Positions 40,068-52,004 of a DNA stretch of 64,000 nt are shown in pieces. Below the pieces are notes generated by a model, which was not told the DNA's origin, did not search any database, and was given only the letters and a program-made list of their open reading frames with translations. Both the position numbers and the translations under genes were made by a program. Source of the stretch: Tetradesmus obliquus (lineage: Eukaryota > Chlorophyta > Chlorophyceae > Sphaeropleales > Scenedesmaceae); the NCBI GenBank assembly GCA_030272155.1, contig CP126194.1:2471501-2535500 (forward strand). Reading direction: 5' to 3'. Position 1 is the first letter of the stretch. The number at the start of each line of letters is the position of its first letter.

Positions 40068-41550
40068 GGTCTGTTGTTTTGTACGATTCACTCTGTACTG
40101 CAGATCCTGAGTTGGTATCCACGCATCGTGGTGTTCCCCAACTTCGTAGACAGGGAGCGCGCAGAGCATATCATCAAGCTTGCCAGCAGCCGCATGCAGC
40201 CTTCCGACCTGAGCTACCGCCCAAATGAGAAGCGAGACCCAAAGCAGCAGATACGCACCAGCACGGGCGTCTTCCTCAACAGGTGTGGCGGCGGCGGCTG
40301 TGCTGGGACGTGAGGCTGTTGGGGGTTGAGGGTTTGTAGCAGTTGTAGTATCAGTGTAGAAAATGCAGGGTGGTGTGCAGTTGGCTTGAACAGCACAATG
40401 AATGCTCCTGCAGGCCTGGTGCTGTTATCCCTGCAAAGCAACATGCTGCAAAGTGTACAGCAAGCAAGCTTTGTGGGCCGTCATCTCATCCTGTACGCCT
40501 GCCTGATTGTGCGTTTGCTTTGCGTTTCTCGTGCATGCAGCTTTGAGGATGCTGGCGGCGTGCTGTCTTGGGTTGAACAGAAGATTGCTGCTGTCACGCT
40601 GCTGCCAGTCACCCATGGCGAGGTGCGCGCAGCGTTACGTTGACTTTTTGAATGGTTCTTTTTGGTGATTGATCAGGGCACTGCAGCGGATGCAGCTGGC
40701 CTGTGCTGAGATGTTTGACTGCATGCTGTGCTGCACCTTAGCTGTGTTTGAATTCACAGGCACAACCTTGCATAGCGCAAGTTGTGCATGCTCAACCCTC
40801 TTTGACATAGATGCAGATGGTTTGAAGCTGAAGACATCGCTACTGTCCTGGTGGACCTGCTGCAGCTTGCCAGCGCTGCACCATCCATCAAAAGCCACAG
40901 TCCTTGTCAAACTTGTTGCCCAGGAAGAAGTAACGTAGCGTAATTTGGTGCTGCTGTGCTGCACCTCTGCACGCCCCTGCGCCACCTGGCAGGCCTTCAA
41001 CGTGCTGCGGTACAATTTGAACCAGAAATATGACAGTCACATGGACACGTTTGACCCAAAGGACTTTGGCCCGCAGCCCAGTCAGCGCATGGCCACTGTG
41101 CTGCTGTACCTCAGTGAGGTGGAGGACGGGGGAGAAACGGTCTTCAAAAAGGAGGGAGAGGACGGTGAGCGACGGCTGCGCAGTGCAGTGCTTGCAGGAA
41201 AATGCATGCACTGCGCAATGCTTGCAGCAAACCGGCTGCCACGTACTGGCTATGGCAGTGCACGCATCATTCTGCTGCTGTCAAGATGCTGTGCTGAGCA
41301 CGTGCCACATGGGCTGCCGCTCCGCTGTCCCACAGGTGCCGACCGGCCAGTGACCGACTGGGCCAGCTGCGAGCCGGGCGAGTTCAAGTACAAGCCCCGC
41401 ATGGGCGATGCCGTGCTGTTCTTCAGCCTGGACCCTGACCTGGCGATAAACCCTCGCTCGCTGCACGGGGGCTGTGCTGTGAGGAGTGGCGAGAAGTGGG
41501 TGGCCACGAAATGGATCCATGAAAAGCCCTTCCAGCGGCGAAGAGCATGA
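39138..41550 (+). CDS. Prolyl 4-hydroxylase, membrane-anchored
   Basis: Six exons encode 351 residues: 39138-39299, 39568-39813, 40104-40282, 40541-40622, 40993-41164 and 41336-41550. All phases match. Near the N-terminus is a hydrophobic segment (PLPMAVCLCLACLLIGY), fitting a type II ER/Golgi anchor, followed by a Gln-rich linker. The catalytic Fe(II)/2-oxoglutarate domain starts at WYPRIVVFPNFV. Iron ligands are H and D in YDSHMDTF and the distal H in RSLHGGCAV; the 2-oxoglutarate Lys lies in GEKWVATKW. The enzyme hydroxylates proline in secreted proteins, which in algae are mostly hydroxyproline-rich cell-wall glycoproteins. Exon 2 begins right after a (CTG)n CAG tract. The last exon's end is duplicated at 42581-42666 beyond a transposon. 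Confidence 0.95.
39529..39567 (+). repeat. CTG tract acting as P4H exon-2 acceptor
   Basis: About 12 CTG units end in CTGCAG, with the exon starting at the next base (39568). It is the clearest plus-strand case of a triplet repeat supplying the 3' splice site. A second tract lies at about 40032-40066, shortly before the exon-3 acceptor. Confidence 0.8.
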
Positions 41551-41588
41551 TCATGCTGGGTGATTAGCTGGCTAGCTGTGGGATTACA

Positions 41589-42536
41589 TACCGTAGTAGC
41601 ACATGATGATTTAACAAAACTCCTATTTTTGGGACTGTCAAAACAGTGTTGTATTTTTTAGATCGAGATTGTCAAATCTCACTATAATGTAATTTTTCGG
41701 GCTGTCAAATTGCAATTTTCCTTACAAGCAAAGTTGCAAAATAGGGGCGAAAAGCTCAGAAATTCCCCTCGCGGGGCGAGTGAGGGGCTCGTACCGGTTC
41801 AGGTCTCAACCGCCCGCCAGGAATCACTCCGCAACATCGAGCAACGCTGCACAGCACGAACCTGAACCACCATTCGAAAGCAACTACTACCAAGTATTAG
41901 TGCTATCAAAGCATCAAACTTACGCAGCCTGCAGCAGCAGCAGCAGCGGCAGCAGCTGGAACAGTAACAGCTGCTGCAGCAGCACCTGCGCTTGGCGCGC
42001 GTGGTGCTAGAGTGGAAGAGGCAGAGGTTGTGGTGCTGGAGGGTGACGGCTCAGATGGCGGGGACAATGAGTTGGGTGAATGAGCACTTAGTTGCAGTCC
42101 AGTGATGTCTGCGTTTGGATGGTTTGTTGTGCCGCGGCGTGCAGCTCAAGTTGAGTGTGGTGTTCATTCCATTGCACCAGTGGAATCCAATGCACAAGGT
42201 ACTTTGCCATGTAGCATGCAGAATTCTTCAATGTCTCTGTTCTGCTGGGGCATTTTTGTGGCAAGTGAAAAGAAAACAGGCATTCCAATGTATGGCAACC
42301 GCCATTTGTACATGTTGGACTCCAATTTGCAACAATGGTAACTCACTGAGCTGCTTATCTGATAGGTATGGTCTTACAGCAGAAAATTGACAAAACATGG
42401 TTTTTTGGGGTGTCAATTGTCCAATTACAGTATTTTGAGCCCTGTCAAAAGTGAAAAAATGGTCAAAAAACGCTGTCAAATCTAAAAAAACGAAATAATT
42501 TTCCGGGCTGTCAAATCATCAAGCGTTACTACGGTA
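41589..42536. mobile_element. Non-autonomous DNA transposon with terminal inverted repeats
   Basis: The ends form an imperfect inverted repeat of about 27 bases: TACCGTAGTA, five differing bases, TGATGATTT, then ACA. The flanking TA dinucleotides fit a TA target-site duplication. Subterminal regions carry at least six CTGTCAAA-like motifs and are AT-rich, unlike the host DNA. No transposase frame is visible in 948 bases, so it is a MITE-like deletion derivative of an unknown superfamily. It contains a TGTAA (around 41687) that could end the P4H transcript. Confidence 0.8.
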
Positions 42537-42580
42537 TTTGGTAGATAGGCGGCGTTGCAGGCGGTATGGCTCTGTAATGG

Positions 42581-42666
42581 AAGTGAGTGGCTACGAAATG
42601 GATCCATGAAGAGCCTTTCCAGCGGCGACGAGCATGATCATGCTGGGTGGTCAGCTGGCTATTACT
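42581..42666 (+). repeat. Duplicate of the P4H coding end
   Basis: This matches 41488-41573 (coding for KWVATKWIHEKPFQRR and the bases past the stop) at roughly 85-90 percent by eye. The transposon lies between the two copies; without it they would be about 145 bases apart. Confidence 0.85.
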
Positions 42667-45009
42667 AGCTAGCTATAGCTGCAGGTAGATAAGGTGAACA
42701 TGCCTTTATGCTGCGACAGGTCTAGCTGCGAACTGAGCCTGACAAGGCTGCTTGCAGTGCTTGGAGTAGCACATGCGATTGCGCGTTCAATCCGTGTAAC
42801 TGATTCCAGATTGGGGAGGTTGGCATGTGGCTGTGTGTCATTGGATGATGCTGTCACAGTACGGGGTCACTATCATACGCAGCGCTGGACCCTTGGTGCA
42901 GGGCCCTTGGACCAGCCTCCGATGATGCGTCAGTCATTTGCTCAGCTGCATTAAGGCGTGATCTACAGATCCTCCACTGGAGCCACGTGGCCTCGCGCAT
43001 GCGCGCATGTGAGACACGCCTGTTACCCACTGCACACCTGAATTGCAATATGTGTGCAATATCCCTCAACACCCACCAGGCATGGCATGCTGAGAGCACC
43101 CACAGACCGCTGCTGAGGCAGTCGCCTCTTGGAAGGGGCCGGCTTCCATGCCTAGCCAGAGCTGATGGTAAGGCCTCAGGCTGAGACGGTGTGCTGTGCA
43201 GCTGCCTCAGGCTGAGGCGGATGCACAGCACACATGCTTGCAAGCACAAGTGTGGTCACATCCGAAAGCGACGGCAGCAGTCTCAAGATGAATATCATTG
43301 AACAAAGTGACATGCACATCCGGAAACTTTGCTGCAACAAATGCACAGCAGGTACACAGCACCATGACCCATGCCTCAGCAACACAGCATGCGAGAGAAA
43401 GCCACACCAAGCATTGACAGGAAAGTTCAGTTCGAGTTGTGAATTGTATGATACAGCATTGTACGATATCAGGCCCTGTCTACAAGCGCTGCCTCTGAGG
43501 CAAGGCTGAGCCAGCCTCAAGTGCTGTGACGTGGCAGCGCCGTCTTGACTTGCAGCAGCAGTACACGCAACTCAACAGCTAGGCCAGGCACACAGCTGGC
43601 CGCCTGAACATGCAGGACAAGATGTAAAAAGGCAAGAGGACACCACAGACGCCGGAGCTGCACGGAACAGCTGGGCCCATTGCAGGCGTAAGAAACAAAT
43701 GTAGCTGCAGTGCCTGTTGCGGCTGTGCTGCCAACACCAGCTGCTGGACAACCAACTGCAACTGCTGATAGACAGCAGGCTGCCAGCAGCACGACATAAT
43801 TGACATGCACTCTCTTCTGCCTGGTGGCATCTGTGCAGGGAGGCACAGGCCGAAAGGACACCCAGGACACCCAGTGCAGGAAATGTGAGCAGTGTCTGCA
43901 AAGTACCGCTGCCGCCACTGCTGCTGTTGCATCCTTCATGCAGTACTGACTGCAGTGCCCAAGTGCCTTGATATATGATTGACCAAACACCTGTTCACAC
44001 ATGTGGAAAGGCAGACGGGCCTGACAACCCCTTGTGCACCCTGCGCTACATCAGCGTTGGTAAATCAGCTGGCCGCTACTGATGTGCAAGTTGGCTGGCT
44101 GTTAGCTTCCCACTTTGCAGGCTGCCTGCAGAGCAGCCGCCACGCTGGCATGCAACGTACTTGCTCATCAACATGTTAAGTAGCTAGGCACAACATGACA
44201 GCTGTCTGCCCACGCCCGACTGAATTGAAAGGAAGGCAGATGAGTGCCCTAATCTGCTTGCTGTTTCAGCCCTCACGAGCACAGCGCAACACAATGCATG
44301 TCTGCTACCACCGACAGCAGTCCTCATCACGGCAGGCAGTGCGCAGTGCAGACGACTCTCAGCACAGCCATGTGCCAGCCAGCCAGCCATGTGCCAGCCA
44401 TGTGCCAGCCAGCCATGTGCCAGCCAGCCAGCCAGCCATGTGCCAGCCAGACGACTCTCAGCACAGCCATGTGCAAACCAACGCAACTCACACAGCTGTG
44501 CGCTCCACTCAACGCTCGGCATCACCTGCCATGCATAGTCAGCCGCTGTCACCCAGCAGCTGTGGTCCGAGCACAAACATATCACGCAACAGCAACAGCA
44601 GCGCAGGTCAACTCAATGAGCAAACCAAGGGTGCGTTAGCAACACACACGCGCGCCATCCCAGCCAGTATGCTGCAGCCGAGCTGGAGCAGCATGTTCCT
44701 TCACAGACCCAGTGATGGACATGCGTGCATGCAACACAACCAGCACATCAGCTGGGAGCCGACGAGTTTGATGTTCAGCAGGACACTCGCACGCTCATCA
44801 AGCCAGCTCAACTCAATGAGACAACCACGGATGTTGCCAGCTCCAAACAGCAAACACATGCGCACCACCCCACTCGCTGTGCTGCAGATGAGCTAGCACA
44901 GCACATGTCTCCCAAGAGCCAGCGCCGTGCCGCGCACACCACACGACAGTCACAGCAGCAGCTGTTCACAAACCTGGGAATTACCAGCAGACACACCCGC
45001 ATCACTCAA
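42667..45009. other. Tail-to-tail intergenic region (P4H / SQS)
   Basis: No gene recognised in 2.3 kb. It contains a short direct repeat around 43170-43230 (CCTCAGGCTGAG) and the minisatellite at 44352-44470. Frames on both strands are low-complexity or motif-free. Confidence 0.4.
44352..44470. repeat. ATGTGCCAGCCAGCC minisatellite
   Basis: Irregular tandem units of ATGTGCCAGCC with extra AGCC steps. Two copies of GACGACTCTCAGCACAGCC flank them, at about 44351 and 44451. Confidence 0.85.
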
Positions 45010-47029
45010 TCACCCCAGCCGCACCAGCACCATGCGGCTCACCGCAGCCAGCAGCAGCATCAGCACCAGAGCCTTCTCCAGCCCATCATAGCCGGCAGGC
45101 AGCACGCCCCCAGCGCCATCCAGCAAGCCCCACACCCCAGCCATGCTGCTGCCGCTGCTGCCGCTGCTGCTGCCGAGCTCCCAGGCCCTGTAGAACCACG
45201 CGCCAGTCAGCAGCAGCAGCGAGGCGTCCATCAGCCGCTGCTGCGTGGGCAGCTTGCGCGGCTGCTCGGATTTGATGCGGGTGAGCTCTGACTCGCAGTG
45301 CTGCAGGTTGCTGCTGACCAGGTCAAGCAGGATCTGCGCAACGAACACCGGCAGCGACAGCAGCGGCAGCAACGCTGCTTTAGTGAGGTGGGCAGCTGGA
45401 GATGGGTGGAAGCTGTAAGCCATGCGGCTTGGTCATGTGGCTGTATCAGTTGGTGTGCCCTATGCCAAATCCTTGCATTGTAGTGATCCTCGAATGCAAA
45501 TTGGTCAATGAGTATCATTTTGTCATCCTTTCATAATAGCCGTACTTGGCGAAATCACCAGACACACACTCCCACACATGCAAAGGAAATGCAGCCTGTT
45601 CAGTGCAAGACAAGAACAGAGCACTCACACACTCACGTTCCAGCATGTGCAGCCGCTACTGGAGCGCGCCTCATTCCAAATTTCTGCATAATTTGATCCT
45701 CATGGGGAGTCGGTTGTGTTCCTTGTTGTTGTAATCCTAGGCGCACTCCTGCCTCACAACCACTTCATCACCCCAAACCAGCCAAACTACGCACGTGCAT
45801 CACAGCTGCAGTGCAAGCTACTGTACTGCACCCCTGGTCTCACACAAAACACAACACAAACACAAACAACTGCTGGTATAGCTAATCACATCTGCTGTCT
45901 CTGGCATTGGTTTGCTGCTGCTAGTGCTGTTGCTGGTGCTGCTGCTGCAAATATACATACCAAACCCTCCCCCGGGGGTCACTCTGCTGCCACATCCACT
46001 GCTGCTGCTGCTGCCGCCTCACCTCGCGCGTGGGGTCTGCCTTGTCCACCGCCAGCAGCGCCTTCTCCTGCAGCGCCTGCAGGAACTGCGTGAACCAGCC
46101 GTACAGCTCGCCCATGCCGTCACACTCGTCAAACACGCGAGCAGTCATCCCGCGCCGCAGCTTCACCACGCCTGCAGGGATGAGAGGAATCCATGCGGCG
46201 CACGCAGTGGAGGCACACTTGGAATGCTGTGAGGTGCGCTGTGCATGCAGTAGGTGTGCACATTTGCAGTGCAGCAGCAGGGCACGTGCAGAGCTTGGTG
46301 CCAGCTCCTGCAGTACAGTGCATTGTGCCCGGCCATGTCAGCAAAAGCACCAGCTGCATCTGCACCAAACGAGTGCCAGCATGCTGGCCTGGCCAGCACA
46401 GTGCAGGGCGCATTTTGCTGGCTGGCCACAACAGTGGCGGCAGCCCACGCACCCTCGAATATGGCCCCGTTGTTGTAGCAGAGCGCCAGCGTGCCTATGG
46501 CCATGATCTGCGGGATGGCGCAGAACCTGAACACGTCCCTGTCGCGCAGGCCCTGCATGTACTTGATGCAGTGCGGCAGGTGCTGCAGCGCGTTGCACAC
46601 CTGCGGGGAAGGGGTGCCAAGGGTTTGCAGGCAGCGGATGCAGGGCAGAAGAGGAGCGTACAAGCAGGTTGGTCAAAGGCAACAGCGGGCCACTAGGCAG
46701 CGTCATGTGGATTGTTGCTAAGGCATGTGGATGTTTGAATGATGCAGCTTTTTGTTCTGCAGGCCGCAAAGTGTGGCTGAATGTATATACCAGTCTATCC
46801 ATCAAAGTGGCCGTAACCTTTGCTTTGCACCCTTGCTTGCAAACACTTCATACATCACACCTCGCAAGCAGCAGCAGCAGCAGCAGCGCTCTCACCAGGT
46901 GGTTGAGGCACTGCACTGCCTGCCTCCTGTTGCCTGGCTGCTTGAAGTCCTCCAGGCTGTCGCCGTACTGGCCCCAGATCTCATGCGGCCAGAACATGCG
47001 CGGCGCGGGCTCCTCGTTGATGTCCTCCT

Positions 47030-47080
<51 letters not shown>

Positions 47081-49720
47081 CGTCAGATTCGAGACTGTTT
47101 GGATAAGACCAAATCTGCCAAAGATGGCCGATTTTGCAACCAAACCGTGTGGCGCAGCTCCAAGGCGTACAAGGTGAGCGCTGGACAAGGATGCAAGGAG
47201 AGAAAGGGGAACAGTTGCTGCTCCAGGGCTCATGTGCTGTGCCGTGAATACGTGTGGCTGGAAGCCACAGCATACAAAGCCAGCTGTGCAGAGTATCGGG
47301 TGTTCTCATGGGCCCCACCGATCAAGCACCACAGCACTGCACCAGCACACAAACAGGCCAGCAGCAGCCTGCAAGGCATGCTGCGCCAGCCTGGGCACGC
47401 ATGGCAGCACTGATTGGGGGCCGGGCCCTTTGCAAATCATCTTTGCGCACAAATCATCAGCGCCCTTTGCATAAGCACGCCAGTGTGGCATTCTATGCGT
47501 GTATGCTGCAGCAACTGCCAATGGTACAGCTAGCATTAGGAACGGAGCTAGCAGAGTGCCAGCAGCTGCCAACAGCACACCAACATGAACCACACGCCTC
47601 CACACGTTGCCATGCGCGCACAAAAGCAAACGCTCAACCTCCTAAGCCTCTTGTCGTGCCTGGCGCTATAGCTGGGCTACAGCAGCCTGAGCCATAGCAC
47701 AACACGCACGCACACACACACCACAGCACCGCAGCTAGCCCACACACACCCCAACATGGCAGCCCAGGCCATGCACAACCCGCTAGCCTCGCCACAGCAG
47801 CCTGTGCCACACAAAGTCCGCGTGCACCACAGCACCACAGCCATCAAGCACAGCAGTGTGAGGCACAGCAGCCCCCTCCCAATGCAGGGCCAGCAACAAG
47901 CCAGCCTGCACCACAACACCACAGCTAGCCCGCACAAACCCCCAAAGGCAGCAGCCTGCGCCACACGCAATCACCCCCGGCCCACGCACCAGGTAGTCGC
48001 GGATGATGTTGGTCTTCTGCAGGAACAGGCCCATGTGGTTGGACAGCACCTCCGCACGCGCATAGCTCGCAGACTCCAGCCCAGACGAGGCTGCAGCAGC
48101 AGGACAGAGTGATGCACAGCAGTAGGCTGTTATGCTGTGCTTGGGGGAGCAGGAGACGACATGTTTGGTCTGTACCTTGGACTGCAGCACAGCACACAGC
48201 AAGACGCAGCTACAGGACAGCCAGCGAGCAACTGATACCGCTTGCCGCTGATGCAGGCTGTGCTGAACCCACGAACACACAGAAGGGCCGATACTGCGCT
48301 GCCTGGCGCCTGCAACATTGCACTGCTCCTGACAGCGCTTGAGCGGCGCGCTGCATGTTGCGGCACATGCAGCCTGCTGCCGCGGCTGCGCTCGTGGCAA
48401 GTACATCGGTGCTCGCTGCCACTGCTGGTGCTCCCCGCCTGCTACCGCTGGGCGTGCTGCTGCTGCTGTGGCTGCCCTGCTGCGCCGCTGCCATACGCTG
48501 CTGCTGCTGTCTGCTCACCAAACAGCTGCGACAGGCCCACTCCAACCAGGCCCGCCACATAGTGGCAGTACAGGTCATAGTCAGCGATGGTCTCAACCTG
48601 CGAGCAACAGCAGCGGAACACACCAAAGCACTAAGCACTTCCGTCATCAATAGCTACAGCTGCCACTTTCCCAACGCAGCACGCTGCTCCTTGCCGCTGT
48701 AGCTCCTGTGTGCCAGCCAGCTGTCATGCACACGTTCGGCCGTTCAAACTTTGTTACAAACATGTTACATTTGACCGCACTCACGTCTCGCTGGATGAAC
48801 TCCGCCATGCCCTCGCCCATGCGCTGCGTGATGTCTGCAATGACCTCTTGGAAGTGAGGCTCCAGCCCCAGGAACACATCAATCACAGTGCCCAAGTGCT
48901 CCATAAGCCGCACATAGTGCCCATAGCCGCACTGCATGGTGAAGCCGCTGCTTGCAGGAACATCGCGCACGTGACAGGGCAGTGGCAGGGAGAGACGTCA
49001 GCAGGCATGAGAAGGCTAGTTTGGCAACAGGTGGCAATGGAACGCTGCCTTTTGTCAACAGCCACTGCAAGCTTTTGGAAGTGTTGACCCTCAGTCAGTT
49101 GCTGCTGAATGTCAGCTGCACTGCAATCCCCACCAGCAGTACTGCCCACTGCTGTTGTAACTGCTGTGTGCTGGCGTGCCTCACCGATCATAGATGCTCT
49201 CGTGGAAAGCCAGCAGCGCAGGGATCTTGACTTTGTTGTCAATGGCCATGTCATCCTCGACAGTGTCCAGTGCCCGCAGCAGCAGGTAGAACACGCAGAT
49301 GGCATCCCGCAGGGGGTTGGGCAGCTGCTGAATGACAATGGCAAAACTGCAGCGACAGGATGCACGGCAGCGCAGCAGCAACAGCGTATATAAAAGGTGT
49401 TATGTTTAGAGCCTCGAACTTTGAACGAATGTGGGCTGTCTGCATGCACAGAAGCTGCCAGGCCTGCTCCCACCTTCTTGACACCCTGTTGAGCATGTCA
49501 TAGCAGAAAGCCAGCTTGGGGTCCTCGGGAAGCTGAGTTGCTTTCTTCGTTGCTGCATAAATGCGGATCTGCAACGAGATCGTGCGCAGCGGTTAGCTGG
49601 CTGTTGTGCCAGCCTGCGAGCAGTGATTGCTGCAGTGCCCAGGCACTCGCTACGGTATAGGCCACGTACCAGTGGCAACAGCTCTTCGGGGTGAGCAAGG
49701 ATATCCCCCAGTTTGCCCAT
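45010..49720 (-). CDS. SQS: Squalene synthase (farnesyl-diphosphate farnesyltransferase)
   Basis: Ten exons encode 467 residues: 49670-49720, 49474-49568, 49185-49346, 48785-48947, 48519-48597, 47990-48090, 46896-47027, 46453-46600, 46023-46171 and 45010-45333. All phases agree. The enzyme joins two farnesyl diphosphates head to head and reduces the product to squalene with NADPH, the first committed step of sterol synthesis, on the ER membrane. Motifs: N-terminal [30 protein letters not shown], the first Asp-rich motif [19 protein letters not shown], the second Asp-rich motif [22 protein letters not shown] and [14 protein letters not shown]. Two C-terminal hydrophobic stretches ([12 protein letters not shown] and [11 protein letters not shown]) fit the membrane anchor. 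TTTAAAAA on the minus strand about 86 bases upstream may be a TATA-like element. One intron carries copies of a dispersed repeat. Confidence 0.97.
45666..45752 (+). repeat. Dispersed repeat copy in SQS intron
   Basis: This starts CCTCATTCCAAATTTCTGCA and continues for about 87 bases. It is nearly identical to 54673-54762 in a TOC75 intron. A partial relative lies at 45487-45536 in the same SQS intron. Confidence 0.85.
47028..47081. repeat. (CAG)n tract forming the SQS exon-7 acceptor
   Basis: On the minus strand this is a long CTG run ending in CTGCAG directly before the exon that begins EDINEE at 47027. Because that exon is fixed by strong homology, the acceptor position is secure. Confidence 0.88.
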
Positions 49721-50841
49721 TGTATCGAGCTGCTGTGGACAGAGACAGCTGGCGCTGGATCAAGCGTTGCTGGGGGCGCTTCACACGTTATACGCCGCCA
49801 ATCTCTTTTTAAACACTTGATACACCCGTCTCAAGACGTTTGACGTGAAACATCGACAAGCACGGCGCCAGGGTTCCCGACAGGTGTCACTCGCAACAAA
49901 TTGGGGTGGGTCAGGGGCTGCAGATGGTGCCAAAGTGCGTTATGAAAGCGCAGGCACGATTTTGACCGTCGGCAGGCCCCTCTACAGCACCACAACAACT
50001 GGAGGGGAGTGCTGCTCAGATTGGCTCCTCAACATGGCAAGGCACTGGCAGTTCTATAGGATTGACGATCGGCACACAATACGCATTAAGTGAGAGACGA
50101 TAATGGCTGCCGCTTTCTATGTCACAAGCCCACAGCAACTGCTTGCTGAGCAGGTGGTAGCGTGTAACAACAAAGGGGTACCCTGCAGTACGTGTACTGC
50201 CTGGTGTCACCACTGCTCTGTGGCACAGAGCACTAGCTTTGAACATAGAGCTGATGCGTAGCTTACATATACTAACATGGGGAACGCCTCTACATTCCGC
50301 AGCAAATGCACATGCCCAACATGAGATAGTACGCATGTCCCCTGAGCGTAGCGCAGTTGCACCGACTGTGGCAACACAGAATGCTCTGGCACGCTGCTCA
50401 GACATGCATACCAGTCCTGCATTTCGTGACTGCCAGCAAACAACCACACTGACGTGAAGGCCGGCATGTCCAATGGGATGAATGCCAGGATCATTGCGTT
50501 AGCATGCAGCAGCAATGCCCGCACTGCCAGGGCTGTGCCCAAGCGCTAGCCCTGCATGGCGTGAGTGCTGCGCAACGCCTTTAGGAATGCCCTGCGCTAA
50601 GCAACAACACATCCTGCTGCACGCCACTGCCATGCCAGCAGTGCGTGTTGCACCATCTACATGCTCAAAATTAACAGGCATCACAAAATCCAGAAATCAA
50701 CAGGCCGCGCGTGGTGCATGGTCTAAGTGCTACAGCGCCAACACCTGCCCTGCACATCACACTGGGCACCTAGCCGTGGGCGAAGCATGGCCAAGCAGCC
50801 ACACACAAGCCGCAGATGCACAATTGCTTGCAACGAGCACC
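49721..50841. other. Intergenic with SQS promoter side
   Basis: This holds the SQS upstream region; on the minus strand a TTTAAAAA at about 49804-49811 and an ATTGG box at about 49797 are the only promoter-like elements. The remainder (49850-50841) shows no gene. The stop of the Q/K-rich gene lies at 50842. Confidence 0.4.
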
Positions 50842-51714
50842 TCAAGTGGCTGCAGCTGGTGCAGCCGCCTTCCCTTCTTCTGACTGCTGCTGCTGCTGCT
50901 GTGCCTTGAGCTTCTTCTGCTGCCGCCTGCTCAACTGCTGCCCATCTTGCTTCGGTTTTTCGTCTGCCATAGAGGCTGGAGCTGCTGCTGCTGCGGGGTT
51001 GGAGGCTTTCTCTTGCCCCTGGCCTTCCTGCTGCTGCTCCTTCTTGCGCTTCTGCCGCTTGCTCTGCTGCTGCTGCTGCTGCCCTGGTGTACCGCCTTCC
51101 TGCTGCTTGCTCTGCTGCTTGTTGCCATTCTGCTCCGACGCCTGCTGCTTGCCCTGCTGTTTTCCAGCAGAAGCTCCTGCAGCAGGTGTAGATGCCTGAG
51201 GCTGCTGCTTGGCAGGGGCTGGCGTCTTCTGCTGCTGCTGCTGCTGCTTGCCAGGCTGCTTCTGTGCTGAAGCCCCGTTTGCAGCCACCTCACCAGCCTG
51301 CTGCTGCTTGGCACCTGCTGGTGTCTTCTGCTGCTGCTGGCCAGACTTGCGGTGGCGCTTCTTGCCAGACTGCTGCTGCCCATTTGCTGTTTTTGCACCA
51401 GTGTTGGCACCTGCAGCCTCCTCATGCTTCCGCTTCTGGCCTTGCTGCTGCTTGCCAGGCGTGGACTGGCCTTGCTGCTGCTGCTTGCCCTGCTGCTGCT
51501 TTCCCTTGTGCTGCTGCTTACCCTGCTGCTGTGTTTGACCAGAACCCTGGTTGGCCTGTGTGCCCTGCCCACTGGACACCTGAGCCAGGCCCATAGCCTG
51601 ATTCAGTAGCTGAATCAGCTTCTGCTTGTTGGGTGCCTCAGACATCTGAGAGCATGTTACAAGGGCTGCAGAAAGCTGGGAAGTCAGCAGCACTGACACT
51701 ACGCCTGGCTGCAT
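50842..51714 (-). CDS. Gln/Lys-rich basic disordered protein
   Basis: One frame of up to 290 codons. The most structured part is MSEAPNKQKLIQLLNQAMG, whose Met (51645) directly follows a possible acceptor ctctcag; starting instead at 51714 adds 24 hydrophobic residues. The rest is repeats of GKQQQ and AKQQ units with KKRHRKSG and RQKRKKEQQQ basic clusters and an end RRQQKKLKAQQQQQQ. Composition suggests a nucleolar or RNA-associated disordered protein, but I recognise no family. It probably has an upstream exon; see the small frame at 51798-52004. Confidence 0.6.
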   Translation of the reverse strand: MQPGVVSVLLTSQLSAALVTCSQMSEAPNKQKLIQLLNQAMGLAQVSSGQGTQANQGSGQTQQQGKQQHKGKQQQGKQQQQGQSTPGKQQQGQKRKHEEAAGANTGAKTANGQQQSGKKRHRKSGQQQQKTPAGAKQQQAGEVAANGASAQKQPGKQQQQQQKTPAPAKQQPQASTPAAGASAGKQQGKQQASEQNGNKQQSKQQEGGTPGQQQQQQSKRQKRKKEQQQEGQGQEKASNPAAAAAPASMADEKPKQDGQQLSRRQQKKLKAQQQQQQSEEGKAAAPAAAT

Positions 51715-51797
51715 GGCTCCTGCTGCTGCTGTGTCACGCTGCTGCTGCCGTCACGACCAATGTGCAACGGCAAACGTCCGTCGGCTTCCGTGAACTA

Positions 51798-52004
51798 TCA
51801 GAAACGTAATACTAAGTGTGTGCCAGATACAGAGCTTGGTGGGCGCCGAAGAGCAGAAGCAGACTGCACGTACTTTTGCGACCTAGTGGCTGCGGTGAAC
51901 TGCTGGTTGGTGTCTGCGACGCTGAGAACAGCCTCTACAACATAACCAGTAACATCAACTTGTCCCTTAGGCTGAGCCCGGCTCAAGCGAATGACATCGC
52001 CCAT
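51798..52004 (-). CDS. Small open frame, possible first exon
   Basis: ATG at 52004 opens MGDVIRLSRAQPKGQVDVTG and runs to TTRSQK-like sequence, where CAAAA is followed by gtacgtg, a good donor near 51873. Beyond that the frame runs into a stop at 51798. It lies just upstream of, and in the same orientation as, the Q/K-rich gene. The donor phase (2) does not match any acceptor I tried in that gene, so the link is unproven. No domain recognised. Confidence 0.3.
   Translation of the reverse strand: MGDVIRLSRAQPKGQVDVTGYVVEAVLSVADTNQQFTAATRSQKYVQSASALRRPPSSVSGTHLVLRF

Noticed and set aside
37640-41550. P4H, UGM and SQS as a functional gene cluster
   Set aside because: They lie on different strands with unrelated genes between them and share no regulatory element I can see; proximity is probably chance.
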